Part shown: one piece after another, positions 37,758-45,516 of the stretch
Numbering within the stretch: the stretch's first letter is position 1
Layout of the letters: each line of letters starts with the position of its first letter
Assembly (NCBI GenBank): GCA_025928585.1
Contig: JAICJG010000006.1
Span: forward strand, 1 to 50,025
DNA: 50,025 nucleotides
Direction: 5' to 3'
DNA from: Rhodanobacteraceae bacterium
Lineage (GTDB): Bacteria > Pseudomonadota > Gammaproteobacteria > Xanthomonadales > Rhodanobacteraceae
Notes under the pieces: generated by a model
Databases searched by the model: none
Seen by the model: only the letters and a program-made list of their open reading frames with translations
What the model was told of the DNA's origin: nothing
Position numbers and translations under genes: made by a program

Positions 37758-38345
37758 ATGTCCAGCAATGTTTATCGCACGCTCTGTCTGGCCGTGGGCG
37801 TGACATCGGCCGTGGCGTTCGCCGGCTGCACGAATTACGTCAAACGCAGCGACTTCGACGCGGCCATCGCCAAGCTCCAGAACACCGACCAGGGCCTGCA
37901 ACAGCAGATCAACTCGTTGTCGCAGGACATGCAACGGCATTTCGCCAAGTACGACACCGAGATCACCGCGATGCAGGGCCGCATCCGCGTGGACACGGTC
38001 GCGCACTTTGCGTTCAACCAGGCCACCTTGCAGGATCAGGACAAGGCGATGCTGGACGAATTCGCCAAGGTCATGCGCGCGCACCATTCGGACGCGCTGG
38101 TGACTGTGGAAGGCTTCGCCGATCCGGCAGGCTCGACTTCCTACAACAAGCGCCTCGGTGAGCGGCGCGCCGATGCGGTGCGCAACTACCTGGTCAACAA
38201 CGACGGCATGGATGCCAGCCGGGTGCGGGCGGTCAGCTACGGCGAGGCCCGCAACCGCCAGGTGAAACCGGGTGCCACGCGTTCGGCGGGTGAACCCAAC
38301 CGCCGCGCTTCGCTGGTGATCGACTTCGCCGGCAACGCGAGCTGA
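37758..38345 (+). CDS. OmpA-family lipoprotein
   Basis: A 195-residue protein with a lipoprotein signal (AFAGC, Cys24), a short helical coiled-coil-like stretch (AKLQNTDQGLQQQINSLSQD) and a C-terminal OmpA/Pal peptidoglycan-binding domain: VAHFAFNQATLQDQDKAML, TVEGFADPAGSTSYNKRLGE and ERRADAVRNYL. It should tether the outer membrane to peptidoglycan. GGAGAG lies just before this ATG and fixes the start; the longer in-frame start at 37623 was rejected. It resembles Pal-like lipoproteins but is not the tol-pal pal gene by context. Confidence 0.9.
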   Translation: MSSNVYRTLCLAVGVTSAVAFAGCTNYVKRSDFDAAIAKLQNTDQGLQQQINSLSQDMQRHFAKYDTEITAMQGRIRVDTVAHFAFNQATLQDQDKAMLDEFAKVMRAHHSDALVTVEGFADPAGSTSYNKRLGERRADAVRNYLVNNDGMDASRVRAVSYGEARNRQVKPGATRSAGEPNRRASLVIDFAGNAS

Positions 38346-38476
38346 TCGCCGCGCGAGCAGGCGGTAACCGCAGCGGGCGGACGCCGGAGACGGCAGGCGG
38401 GCAAGGGCCGGCCAGGTCTTCGCGGGTCGCCGCGCCCGTGCTACCTTGCCCCATCCCACGCCGATGGAGTGAGCCC

Positions 38477-39013
38477 ATGATCGCCCGTCTGCTTGTTTGT
38501 GCGTGGTTACTGGGTGCCGCCGGGGCGGCCAGCGCCCAGAACCAGCCTGCACCCGTCCTCGAGAAGTCGCAGGCCCGGCAGCCATTGACGCCCGCACAGC
38601 AGGCGGCCCTGCAAAAGCAGAACGACGTGCTGGCCAAATACGCCGACCGCATCGTCGCGATGATCGACAACGGCCAGATCGGACAGGTATGGGACCAGGC
38701 TTCGGACGTCGCCAAGCAGGCGATATCACGCGACCAGTTCGTGAAGCTGACGGAGGCCGACCGCGCCCGCCTCGGGCCCGTGAAGTCGCGCAAGGTTGCG
38801 GCGATTACGCGCACCCTTTCCAGCGGCAAGGGAAGGTTGCCCGCGGGCGAGTACGTCAATGTGAACTATGCGACCCAGTTCGACGCGGCGGCGAACCCGA
38901 TCCGCGAGAAGGTGTCGTTCCACCTGGACGGCGACCGCAAGTGGCGGTTGTCGGGCTACACGGTGCACTCGCCGGAAATGCCCGCATCGACGGCACCCGC
39001 GCCCCGCAAGTGA
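38477..39013 (+). CDS. DUF4019 periplasmic protein
   Basis: A 178-residue secreted protein: signal peptide MIARLLVCAWLLGAAGAASA, a Pro/Gln-rich linker, then a DUF4019-like domain with AMIDNGQIGQVWDQASDVAK, ISRDQFVKLTEADRARLG and GEYVNVNYATQFD ... EKVSFHLDGDRKWRLSGY. Members are small periplasmic proteins of unknown function. GGAG precedes the ATG by about 8 nt. It converges with murD2 across a 30-bp gap. Confidence 0.82.
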   Translation: MIARLLVCAWLLGAAGAASAQNQPAPVLEKSQARQPLTPAQQAALQKQNDVLAKYADRIVAMIDNGQIGQVWDQASDVAKQAISRDQFVKLTEADRARLGPVKSRKVAAITRTLSSGKGRLPAGEYVNVNYATQFDAAANPIREKVSFHLDGDRKWRLSGYTVHSPEMPASTAPAPRK

Positions 39014-39043
39014 TGCTTCCCGAAGCGCACGCGGCGCGTGCGC

Positions 39044-40465
39044 TCAGGCAACGCCGAGCCCCGCAATGTCCCCGATCGCGTCGCCATCGAAGCCCGCGAG
39101 CCGCGCGAAGGCGCGGCCGCGTTCGGCGTAGTCCCTGAACTGGTCGAAGCTCGGGGCCCCGGGCGAGAGCAGCACCACGCCGCCCGCTGGCGTCAGCTCG
39201 CGTGCGCGCGCGACCGCCGCGACGAGATCTGACGTTTCCTCGATTGGTGATCCCACACGCGCCTCGTGCAGCATGCGCGCGATGCGCGCACCGGCTGCAC
39301 CCTGCGTCACCACCGTGCGTGGCGGCTGCGCCGCGAGGGCGCGCGCGAACGCGTCCCAGGCGAGCCCGCGATCGAATCCGCCGAGGATCAGCGTCACATC
39401 GCGCCCTCGAAGGCTCAACCAAGCCGCGAGCGCGGCGTCGGGCGTGGTGCTGATCGAATCATCGACCCATTCGACACCATCGCGCTCCCCCAGCGCAGTG
39501 AAGCGGTGCGGCAACGGCCGGAAGTCGCGCAGGGACGCCGCCGCCGTGCGCGCATCGAAACCCAGCAGTTCGATCGCGGCCAGCGCGGCACAGGCATTGC
39601 GAGCGTTGTGCAGGCCGTGCAACGGCAGATCCCCGGGCGCGACGACCATTTCGTCACCCTGGTGGATGGCGCCGGCTGCGACATGCCAGCCGCCGGCGCC
39701 GCCGAACAGCTCCCGGTGCGGATGGTCAGCCGTGCGTTCCATCAACAGTTCGGACTCGGCGTCGACCAGCAACGTGCGCGAAACATCCATCAGTTTCAGT
39801 TTGTCGGCGACATAGCGCTCGCGGCTGCCGTGCCAGTCGAGGTGTTCCTCTCCGAGGCTCACGATGACGCCGAGCTCGACCGCTCCCGCTTCGCCGGTCT
39901 GGAAGCTGGAAAGTTCGATCGCCCACAGGTCCGCCCGCTGCCCATCGAGATCGAGCAACGGCAGGCCGATGTTGCCCGCCAGCGCCGTTCGAATCCCGAG
40001 CGCACGCGCACAATGCGCGATCATCGCGGTCGTGGTGCTTTTGCCCTTGGTGCCGGTAACGGCGGCGACACGCGCGTCGCCACGGGTACCCGACACGTTC
40101 TCCCCGAACCAGAGCGCGGTGCCGGACGTAAAACGGGTGCCACGTTCCTGCGCCGCGAGGAGTTCCGGCCGGTAGGCGCTGATCCCGGGCGACTTGATCA
40201 CCACGTCGTGCGACGCGAGTGCATCGGCATCGGGCGGTTCGGTGCGGATCGCGAGGGACGGCGGAGCGCCATCGCTGCCGCTTGGAGTGGCCGTCGCAAG
40301 CGCTCCCTGGTATGCATCGCGCACCGTCTGGACTTCACCCGGGCTGCAATAGATTGTGAGTGACTTGTCCGGAAACCGCCGGCCCAGAGCAGCGAGCACG
40401 CTGCGGCCTTCACGGCCGCCACCCCAAACCGCGATGCCGGCGGTTTCAAGCTCCGTGAATCGCAT
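39044..40465 (-). CDS. murD2: UDP-MurNAc-L-alanine--L-glutamate ligase (MurD2)
   Basis: A Mur ligase of 473 residues with the ATP-binding motif VTGTKGKSTTTAMIAH and Mur-family blocks FQTGEAGAVELGVIVSLGEEHLDW-type and NARNACAALAAIELLG. In Xanthomonas the MurD homologue beside murL adds L-glutamate rather than D-glutamate to UDP-MurNAc-L-Ala, and MurL then inverts it. The adjacency and 20-bp overlap with murL support that role over the standard D-glutamate-adding MurD. GGGGG just upstream serves as ribosome site. Substrate stereochemistry cannot be read from sequence alone. Confidence 0.88.
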   Translation of the reverse strand: MRFTELETAGIAVWGGGREGRSVLAALGRRFPDKSLTIYCSPGEVQTVRDAYQGALATATPSGSDGAPPSLAIRTEPPDADALASHDVVIKSPGISAYRPELLAAQERGTRFTSGTALWFGENVSGTRGDARVAAVTGTKGKSTTTAMIAHCARALGIRTALAGNIGLPLLDLDGQRADLWAIELSSFQTGEAGAVELGVIVSLGEEHLDWHGSRERYVADKLKLMDVSRTLLVDAESELLMERTADHPHRELFGGAGGWHVAAGAIHQGDEMVVAPGDLPLHGLHNARNACAALAAIELLGFDARTAAASLRDFRPLPHRFTALGERDGVEWVDDSISTTPDAALAAWLSLRGRDVTLILGGFDRGLAWDAFARALAAQPPRTVVTQGAAGARIARMLHEARVGSPIEETSDLVAAVARARELTPAGGVVLLSPGAPSFDQFRDYAERGRAFARLAGFDGDAIGDIAGLGVA

Positions 40466-41810
40466 CGAGCGCCCCCGAGAATCGCGCGGGAACCTGATGT
40501 TCGCCACTGGGCACCAGCCAAGGCTCCAGCCCGAGCGCCGAGCCGTCGAGCTGCGGCGCGATCTCTTCGCGAAACCGCGCGACCAGCGCATCCTCGCGCC
40601 ATTCCGGGCGGGCGGCGCGCGCGGCCAATGCCGCGCGCGCCTCGGCGCCCTCGCCCACGCATTCGAACGGCTTGTGGTCGCGGTACTCGATCAGCGCGTC
40701 GAAGCCGGCAGCGTGGGTTTCATCATCCAGCAGGTTGCGGCCGAAAATCTTCAGCAGGCGGGGCTTCGGCAGGAACGGCGCCAGGGCCAGGAACACGAAA
40801 TGACACTTCGGACACTGTCCACACCAGCGATCCACCGGTTTTGGTCCGGAAATCCGGAAGTTGCGATTGCAGCTTGAAAATGAATCGAAGTATGCCGCCC
40901 CGGATTTCGCGAAGGCCCGGGTGACCGCGAGCTCGGAGAACGGGCGGAGCAGCGAAAAGTAGTCGAGGCCGGCCGCGACGTGCGAGCGCAGGTAGGCGGC
41001 GAACACCGCCTCGAAGTCGCGGCCCTTGCTCCACTGGTGGTTGACCTGTTGCCCCTCGTATTCGAGCGTGGCCGCGGAGGCCGAGCGTTCGTTGGCGAAC
41101 GCGATCGCGTCGAATCCGTAGAGCACCGCCGCGCAGGTGAGGGTCGCGGAATTGATCGCGGTCACCGGAACGTGGCCATTCCAGGCGCCGGCACGGTTGT
41201 ATTCGAACAGTACCGGCGACAACTCGCGGGCGAGGTTGAGCATGGGCAACCCAGTGCGTGCGGCGACTCCCGCGATCAGGGGCGATGCTCCGACCCAAAC
41301 GGCGGTCGCATCGGCGCCGATGGCCTTCAATGCCTCCACCACCACCAGCGAATCCTTTCCGCCTCCGATCGGAACGAGCGTACGGGACGCAGGCTCGCCT
41401 CCCTCCAACAACGGCGCCGCGGGAGTGCCGGATTGCACGTCCCGCGGAAACCTGATCCGCCCGCGCAAATCCACGCCATTGCGGTAGGCGAATTCGGCCA
41501 GCCCGTGCAGGTACAAGGCATCGAGCAGTTCGGCAGCCGCGGCATCCGGTACGCCATTTTCGATCTCGAGGGCGGCCGGAATCCCGGCCTTGTAGTAACT
41601 GACCCCCGCGACGAGGTGCAGCAGCCGCAACGCCGCATCGAATGCCCGGCGGCGCTCGCCGTCGAGCGGCGGCGGGTCCGGGAAACGGACGCGCTCCGTC
41701 AGCTCCGGACCGTCGTCGAACGCATACACCAGTTCGGCGACGCCATCCGCGTACCCGCAGCGGACGAAGCGAAACGTTTGCGCCCGGCGCGGATCAGGAA
41801 CGCCTGTCAT
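40446..41810 (-). CDS. murL: UDP-MurNAc-L-Ala-L-Glu epimerase MurL
   Basis: The 454-residue protein matches MurL, the ATP- and Mg-dependent epimerase that turns the terminal L-Glu of UDP-MurNAc-L-Ala-L-Glu into D-Glu. Features: a P-loop-like SRTLVPIGGGKDSLVVVEAL (PP-loop ATPase type, GGGKDS), AIAFANERSASAATLEY, and a Cys cluster SSCNRNF, RWCGQCPKCHFVFLAL. GGAGGG lies 6 nt before the ATG and fixes the start. It overlaps murD2 by 20 bp, so the two enzymes are probably co-translated. This is an alternative to MurI plus MurD; murI is not in the window. Confidence 0.9.
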   Translation of the reverse strand: MTGVPDPRRAQTFRFVRCGYADGVAELVYAFDDGPELTERVRFPDPPPLDGERRRAFDAALRLLHLVAGVSYYKAGIPAALEIENGVPDAAAAELLDALYLHGLAEFAYRNGVDLRGRIRFPRDVQSGTPAAPLLEGGEPASRTLVPIGGGKDSLVVVEALKAIGADATAVWVGASPLIAGVAARTGLPMLNLARELSPVLFEYNRAGAWNGHVPVTAINSATLTCAAVLYGFDAIAFANERSASAATLEYEGQQVNHQWSKGRDFEAVFAAYLRSHVAAGLDYFSLLRPFSELAVTRAFAKSGAAYFDSFSSCNRNFRISGPKPVDRWCGQCPKCHFVFLALAPFLPKPRLLKIFGRNLLDDETHAAGFDALIEYRDHKPFECVGEGAEARAALAARAARPEWREDALVARFREEIAPQLDGSALGLEPWLVPSGEHQVPARFSGALDAIHGA

Positions 41811-41915
41811 GCCATGCCCTCCGCTCCACCACGGGGAGGTCCGGGGGAGTGAGTCGACGATGCCGGCTCCGACCGTCGGCCTTGGGCCGGCACACTCCAA
41901 AACCCGTTCCGCACA

Positions 41916-42015
41916 GGCCGGTCCAAGGAGCGCAGCGACGACTGCACCGCAGGAGCGGCGCGAACGGCGTAGCCGAGCCCGAAGGGCCGGAGGGCCGGAT
42001 GCCCGGAGTCTGCCG
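41916..42015. repeat. dispersed ~100-bp repeat, copy A
   Basis: A ~100-bp segment beginning GGCCGGTCCAAGGAGCGCAG matches the segment at 47827-47925 with few mismatches in the same orientation. Shared blocks include GCCGCAGGAGCGGCGCGAAC and GGATGCCCGGAG. It fills the 244-bp gap between lysAC and murL, and contains small palindromes (GGCCGG/CCGGCC-type). Confidence 0.8.
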
Positions 42016-42054
42016 GCGGAGCCAACGGACCCTGTGCGCAATGCAGCGGCACGT

Positions 42055-44847
42055 TCATTCGATCACCACCGATTCGGCCAACGGCCGCAGGTTGTAATGG
42101 GAGGCCATGGATTCACCGTAGGCGCCCGCCTGCGCGATCACGAGGACGTCGCCCTCGCGGCTCTCCGGAAGGTGGCGGTCGGCCCCGAGCACGTCGCCGG
42201 ATTCGCAGATCGGGCCGACCACCTGGTACAGCGTATCGGCCGGCGCGCCGAGCCGGCTCAGGTTTTCGATCGGGTGCCACGCGTCGTAGAGTGCCGGGCG
42301 GATCAGCGCATGCATGCCCGCATCGCAGCCGAGATAGTGGAGCGCGCCCTTGCGCTTCAGTTGGGTGACCCGCGCCAGCAGCACGCCGGCGTCCGCAACC
42401 AGCCAGCGGCCGGGTTCGAGCCACAGTTCGTACTGCGGGCAGGTGCGCCGGACTTCGCCGAGCGCCGCATCGAGCGCGGCGAGGTCGAGTTCGGCCTCGC
42501 CGGGGTGCGAGGGCACGCCGAGTCCGCCGCCGAGATCGAGATACCGGACGCTGCCGATGCGGTCGGCGATGCCGGCGAGCTGGCCACATACCTGCGCCCA
42601 GTGCGAAGCATCGAGAACGCCAGATCCCAAGTGCGCGTGCAGGCCGACTATACGCACGTGGTGTTCACGCGCGAGGCCGAGGAATGCATCAAGCTGCTCC
42701 ATCGGCAGCCCGAACTTGCTGGCAGCGCCGCCGGTGCGCACCTTGTCGTGGTGCCCGACCCCGCGGTCCAGGTCCACGCGCAGCATCACTTCGCGGCCTT
42801 CGAATACCTCTGGCCAGTGGTGCAACGGATGGAGCGCGTCGAGCGTCGGCAGCGGTTCGGCACTCGCGACTCGGGACCCGGGACCCGGAGCAGAGCCGTC
42901 GGCCTCCGGCACCGGGGTCGCTCGATCCAGCAATGCGGCTTCGTAATCCGCGCGCGGCGCGAAATTCGGCGTGAACAGGCGTGGCGATCCGTGCGCTGCC
43001 CTGACCGCCTCGACTGCGGCGAGTTCGCCGGGCGACACGCATTCGAAGCCCAGGCCCTCTTCCGCGAGTGCCGCGAGGATCGCAGGATGCGGATTGGCCT
43101 TGACCGCGTAGTAGACGCGGTCCACCGACCACAGCGCACGCAGGGCGCGCGCGCGTTCGCGGATCGTTGGCAGGTGGTAAACGTAGCGTGGCGTTGCGCG
43201 CTTTTCCCCTCTTCCGGAGGGAGAATGGAGATTTTCCGCGAGTTCCAGCAGCCTCGCCCTTTCTGCCTTCCACCATGGCGCGCGTGCACCCGCCGCGCCC
43301 GCGCCATACAGCGCCTGCCAGCTCGGACCGAACAGTCCTGCATCGTCCGTACGCAGCGCGCCGGCGCGGATCAACAGCTCGTGCAGCCTCGGGGCGAGCC
43401 CATCCAGGATGCCCTCGTCGATCACGAAAGTCAGGTTGAGGTTGTTCGACGATTGCGAAATCAGGTGCACCCGCTCGCGACCGAACTCGGCGAGCACCCC
43501 GGACAGGCGGTGCAGCATCGAGCGCATGCCGCGCCCGACCAGGGTGACCGCCGCGCACGGCGCGATCACCTTTACGCGGCATACCCTGGCGAGGTCCGTC
43601 GCAAGCGCGGCGACCACGTCCGAATCGAGCAGGTTCTCGCCGGGATCGAGCGAGACCGTCACGTTGGTTTCGGCCGACCCGATCAGGTCCACCGACAACC
43701 CATGCTGCTTGAACAGCGCGAACACGTCCGCGAGGAACCCCACCTGCTGCCACATTCCGGAGGTTTCCATCGACACCAGCGTTATGCCGCGGCGCGAACT
43801 GATGGCCTTGACACTGGGCACCGCCTCCGCCGGCTGGAGACCGATCACCGTCCCGGCGAGCTCCGGGAACCGCGTATCCTTGATCCACAACGGCACCCGG
43901 GCGCGCCGGCAGGGTGACAGGCACCGGGGGTGCAGCACCTTGGCGCCGGTGGTCGCGATTTCCTGCGCCTCCTCGTAATCCAGGTGCTGCAGCAGGCGGG
44001 CCCCCGGCACCTCGCGCGGATCGGCCGTGAACATCCCGGCGACGTCGGTCCAGATCTCCACCCGCGTCGCGCGCAGCAACGCACCCAGGTACGCCGCCGA
44101 AGTATCGGAGCCTCCGCGGCCGAGCAACACCGTGTCGCCGGCCGCGTCGCGCGCGATGAAGCCCTGGGTGATGAACACCTCGCCACGCGCGGCGAGTGCC
44201 GCGGCAAACGCGGGGTCCGGATCCGCCTGCACCTGCGCCGAGAGCCTGCGCGCGCGCTCGTTCAGGAATGGCAGGTCCCGCGCCAGCAACGCCTCGCGCG
44301 CGTCCAGCCAACGGGTAGCCAGTCCGTTCGCGGTCAGGAATGCGGCCCCGAGCGCACTCGACAGCAACTCGCCGTGCGCCTGCACCGCGGCTTGCCACGA
44401 ATAAGCGCTCTCCCGTCGCGACGTCGGTTTGAGCGGAGGCCCGGAATCAACCAACGACTGTCGAATACCCGCACCCTCACCCGGCGCTGGCTCGCCACCC
44501 TCTCCCGGAGAGAGAGGGAAAATCAGTGCGGCCAGCGAAGCGAGCCAGCGTTCCATCTCATCCGCGCGGTCCAGTTGCATCTGCGCCGCAAGCTCGCGAT
44601 GCCGTGCGACGAGACTCGCGAGCGCGCCTTCGCGCGCTTCGCTCGCGCAGGTGCACAGCGCCTTCAGGGCATCGGTGACACCCGAAACGGCCGACACCAC
44701 CACCAGCACGCGCATGCCTTGCTCGCGCCGCGCCGCGGCGAGTCTGCGGATGGTGTGCCAGCGTTCGACGGTCGCCACGCTGGTGCCCCCGAACTTCAGC
44801 ACGACCCATGGCGCGTCGGGGGCAAGCAACGAAGGAGATGCGGTCAT
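42055..44847 (-). CDS. lysAC: bifunctional aspartokinase / diaminopimelate decarboxylase
   Basis: A fusion of the first and last enzymes of the lysine/DAP route, 930 residues. The N-terminal kinase half (~1-500) has KFGGTSVA (18-25), GRGGSDTSAAYLG and two ACT-type regions around SVDLIGSAETNVTVS. The C-terminal decarboxylase half (~555-930) has the PLP lysine in VYYAVKANPH (Lys583), GLHAHLGSG, LDLGGGLGVP and CESGDVLGADR. Such fusions are known from Xanthomonadaceae. It is longer than I recall for the fusion (about 870); three segments look inserted: residues ~110-150, ~541-551 and ~645-665, all matching repeat DNA. Confidence 0.95.
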   Translation of the reverse strand: MTASPSLLAPDAPWVVLKFGGTSVATVERWHTIRRLAAARREQGMRVLVVVSAVSGVTDALKALCTCASEAREGALASLVARHRELAAQMQLDRADEMERWLASLAALIFPLSPGEGGEPAPGEGAGIRQSLVDSGPPLKPTSRRESAYSWQAAVQAHGELLSSALGAAFLTANGLATRWLDAREALLARDLPFLNERARRLSAQVQADPDPAFAAALAARGEVFITQGFIARDAAGDTVLLGRGGSDTSAAYLGALLRATRVEIWTDVAGMFTADPREVPGARLLQHLDYEEAQEIATTGAKVLHPRCLSPCRRARVPLWIKDTRFPELAGTVIGLQPAEAVPSVKAISSRRGITLVSMETSGMWQQVGFLADVFALFKQHGLSVDLIGSAETNVTVSLDPGENLLDSDVVAALATDLARVCRVKVIAPCAAVTLVGRGMRSMLHRLSGVLAEFGRERVHLISQSSNNLNLTFVIDEGILDGLAPRLHELLIRAGALRTDDAGLFGPSWQALYGAGAAGARAPWWKAERARLLELAENLHSPSGRGEKRATPRYVYHLPTIRERARALRALWSVDRVYYAVKANPHPAILAALAEEGLGFECVSPGELAAVEAVRAAHGSPRLFTPNFAPRADYEAALLDRATPVPEADGSAPGPGSRVASAEPLPTLDALHPLHHWPEVFEGREVMLRVDLDRGVGHHDKVRTGGAASKFGLPMEQLDAFLGLAREHHVRIVGLHAHLGSGVLDASHWAQVCGQLAGIADRIGSVRYLDLGGGLGVPSHPGEAELDLAALDAALGEVRRTCPQYELWLEPGRWLVADAGVLLARVTQLKRKGALHYLGCDAGMHALIRPALYDAWHPIENLSRLGAPADTLYQVVGPICESGDVLGADRHLPESREGDVLVIAQAGAYGESMASHYNLRPLAESVVIE
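42869..42893. repeat. 7-bp repeat array in lysAC (decarboxylase half)
   Basis: GACTC is followed by GGGACCC twice (42873-42879, 42880-42886) and then GGAGCAG. The unit is 7 bp and self-complementary. It encodes part of APGPGSRVASA, an insertion-like stretch at residues ~653-663. Confidence 0.7.
43201..43230. repeat. REP-like palindrome in the lysAC linker
   Basis: CTTTTCCCCTCTTCCGGAGG (from 43201) followed by GAGAATGGAG is a short palindrome of the same type as those at 6368-6493. It encodes HSPSGRGEKR between the kinase and decarboxylase halves. Confidence 0.6.
44471..44519. repeat. palindromic repeat in the lysAC kinase half
   Basis: GCACCCTCACCCGGCG leads into CACCCTCTCCCGGAGAGAGA, the pyrimidine/purine palindrome common in intergenic repeats of Xanthomonadales. 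It encodes FPLSPGEGGEPAPGEGAG, residues ~110-127. The neighbouring segment to ~44405 (residues to ~150) also looks non-family. Confidence 0.7.
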
Positions 44848-44979
44848 GGAGACGGCGCGGCAACGACGCGCGGCGGCGCGGACACGGCCCGCAAGTGTTG
44901 CGTGCAGCCGGGGAAAACGCAATTCCGCCCGGATACGCATTGCGGAGCACCGTTCAGAGCGGCCTCGGCAAGCACCGAA

Positions 44980-44985
44980 TACAAT
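44980..44985 (+). promoter_or_regulatory. -10 box for a leaderless mRNA of the small oxidoreductase subunit
   Basis: TACAAT (5/6 consensus) ends 6 nt before the ATG at 44992, and no Shine-Dalgarno sequence is present. No -35 box is found at 16-18 bp; TTCAGA at 44953 is 21 bp upstream. Confidence 0.5.
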
Positions 44986-44991
44986 CGGCCA

Positions 44992-45516
44992 ATGCAACAG
45001 ACGCCCCAGAATCCACCGGCCGCGATCACCCCGCAGCCGGTCCGAAGCGGCATCGACGTGGTCGTCAACGGCGAGCCGTTCCGCCACACCGGCGAGCCCG
45101 AACTTCCGCTGATCTGGTACCTGCGCGACGTGCTGCGGCTGACCGGCTGCAAGTACGGTTGCGACGACGCCAGTTGCGGCGCGTGCAGCGTGCTGGTGGA
45201 TGGCAAGCTGAAACTCGCCTGCACCTTGACGATGCAATCGCTCGCGGGGAGGCGCATCACGACGATCGAGGGCCTGGCCGGCGCGCACGGCGAGCTTCAC
45301 CCGGTGCAGCAGGCGTGGATCGAGGAGGACGCGATCCTTTGCGGCTACTGCCAACCCGGCCAGATCATGGCCGCCGTCGACCTGCTCACGCGCAAGCCGC
45401 ACCCCTCGGACAAGGACATCGACGGCATCGGCAACCTGTGCCGGTGCGGCAGCTATCCGCGCATCCGGAGCGCGATCAAACGCGCATCCAAAGTCATGCG
45501 GGACAAGCCCAGGTGA
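44992..45516 (+). CDS. [2Fe-2S] small subunit of an isoquinoline 1-oxidoreductase-type molybdenum hydroxylase
   Basis: A 174-residue iron-sulfur subunit of the xanthine-oxidase family that passes electrons from the molybdenum site. It carries both clusters' motifs: the plant-type KYGCDDASCGACSVLVDGK with a later Cys at KLACTL, and the second cluster ILCGYCQPG with CRCGSYPRI. The length fits IorA. Start chosen at MQQTPQNPP; a 19-residue N-terminal extension precedes the ferredoxin fold. Its stop overlaps the start of the large subunit (GTGA). Confidence 0.93.
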   Translation: MQQTPQNPPAAITPQPVRSGIDVVVNGEPFRHTGEPELPLIWYLRDVLRLTGCKYGCDDASCGACSVLVDGKLKLACTLTMQSLAGRRITTIEGLAGAHGELHPVQQAWIEEDAILCGYCQPGQIMAAVDLLTRKPHPSDKDIDGIGNLCRCGSYPRIRSAIKRASKVMRDKPR

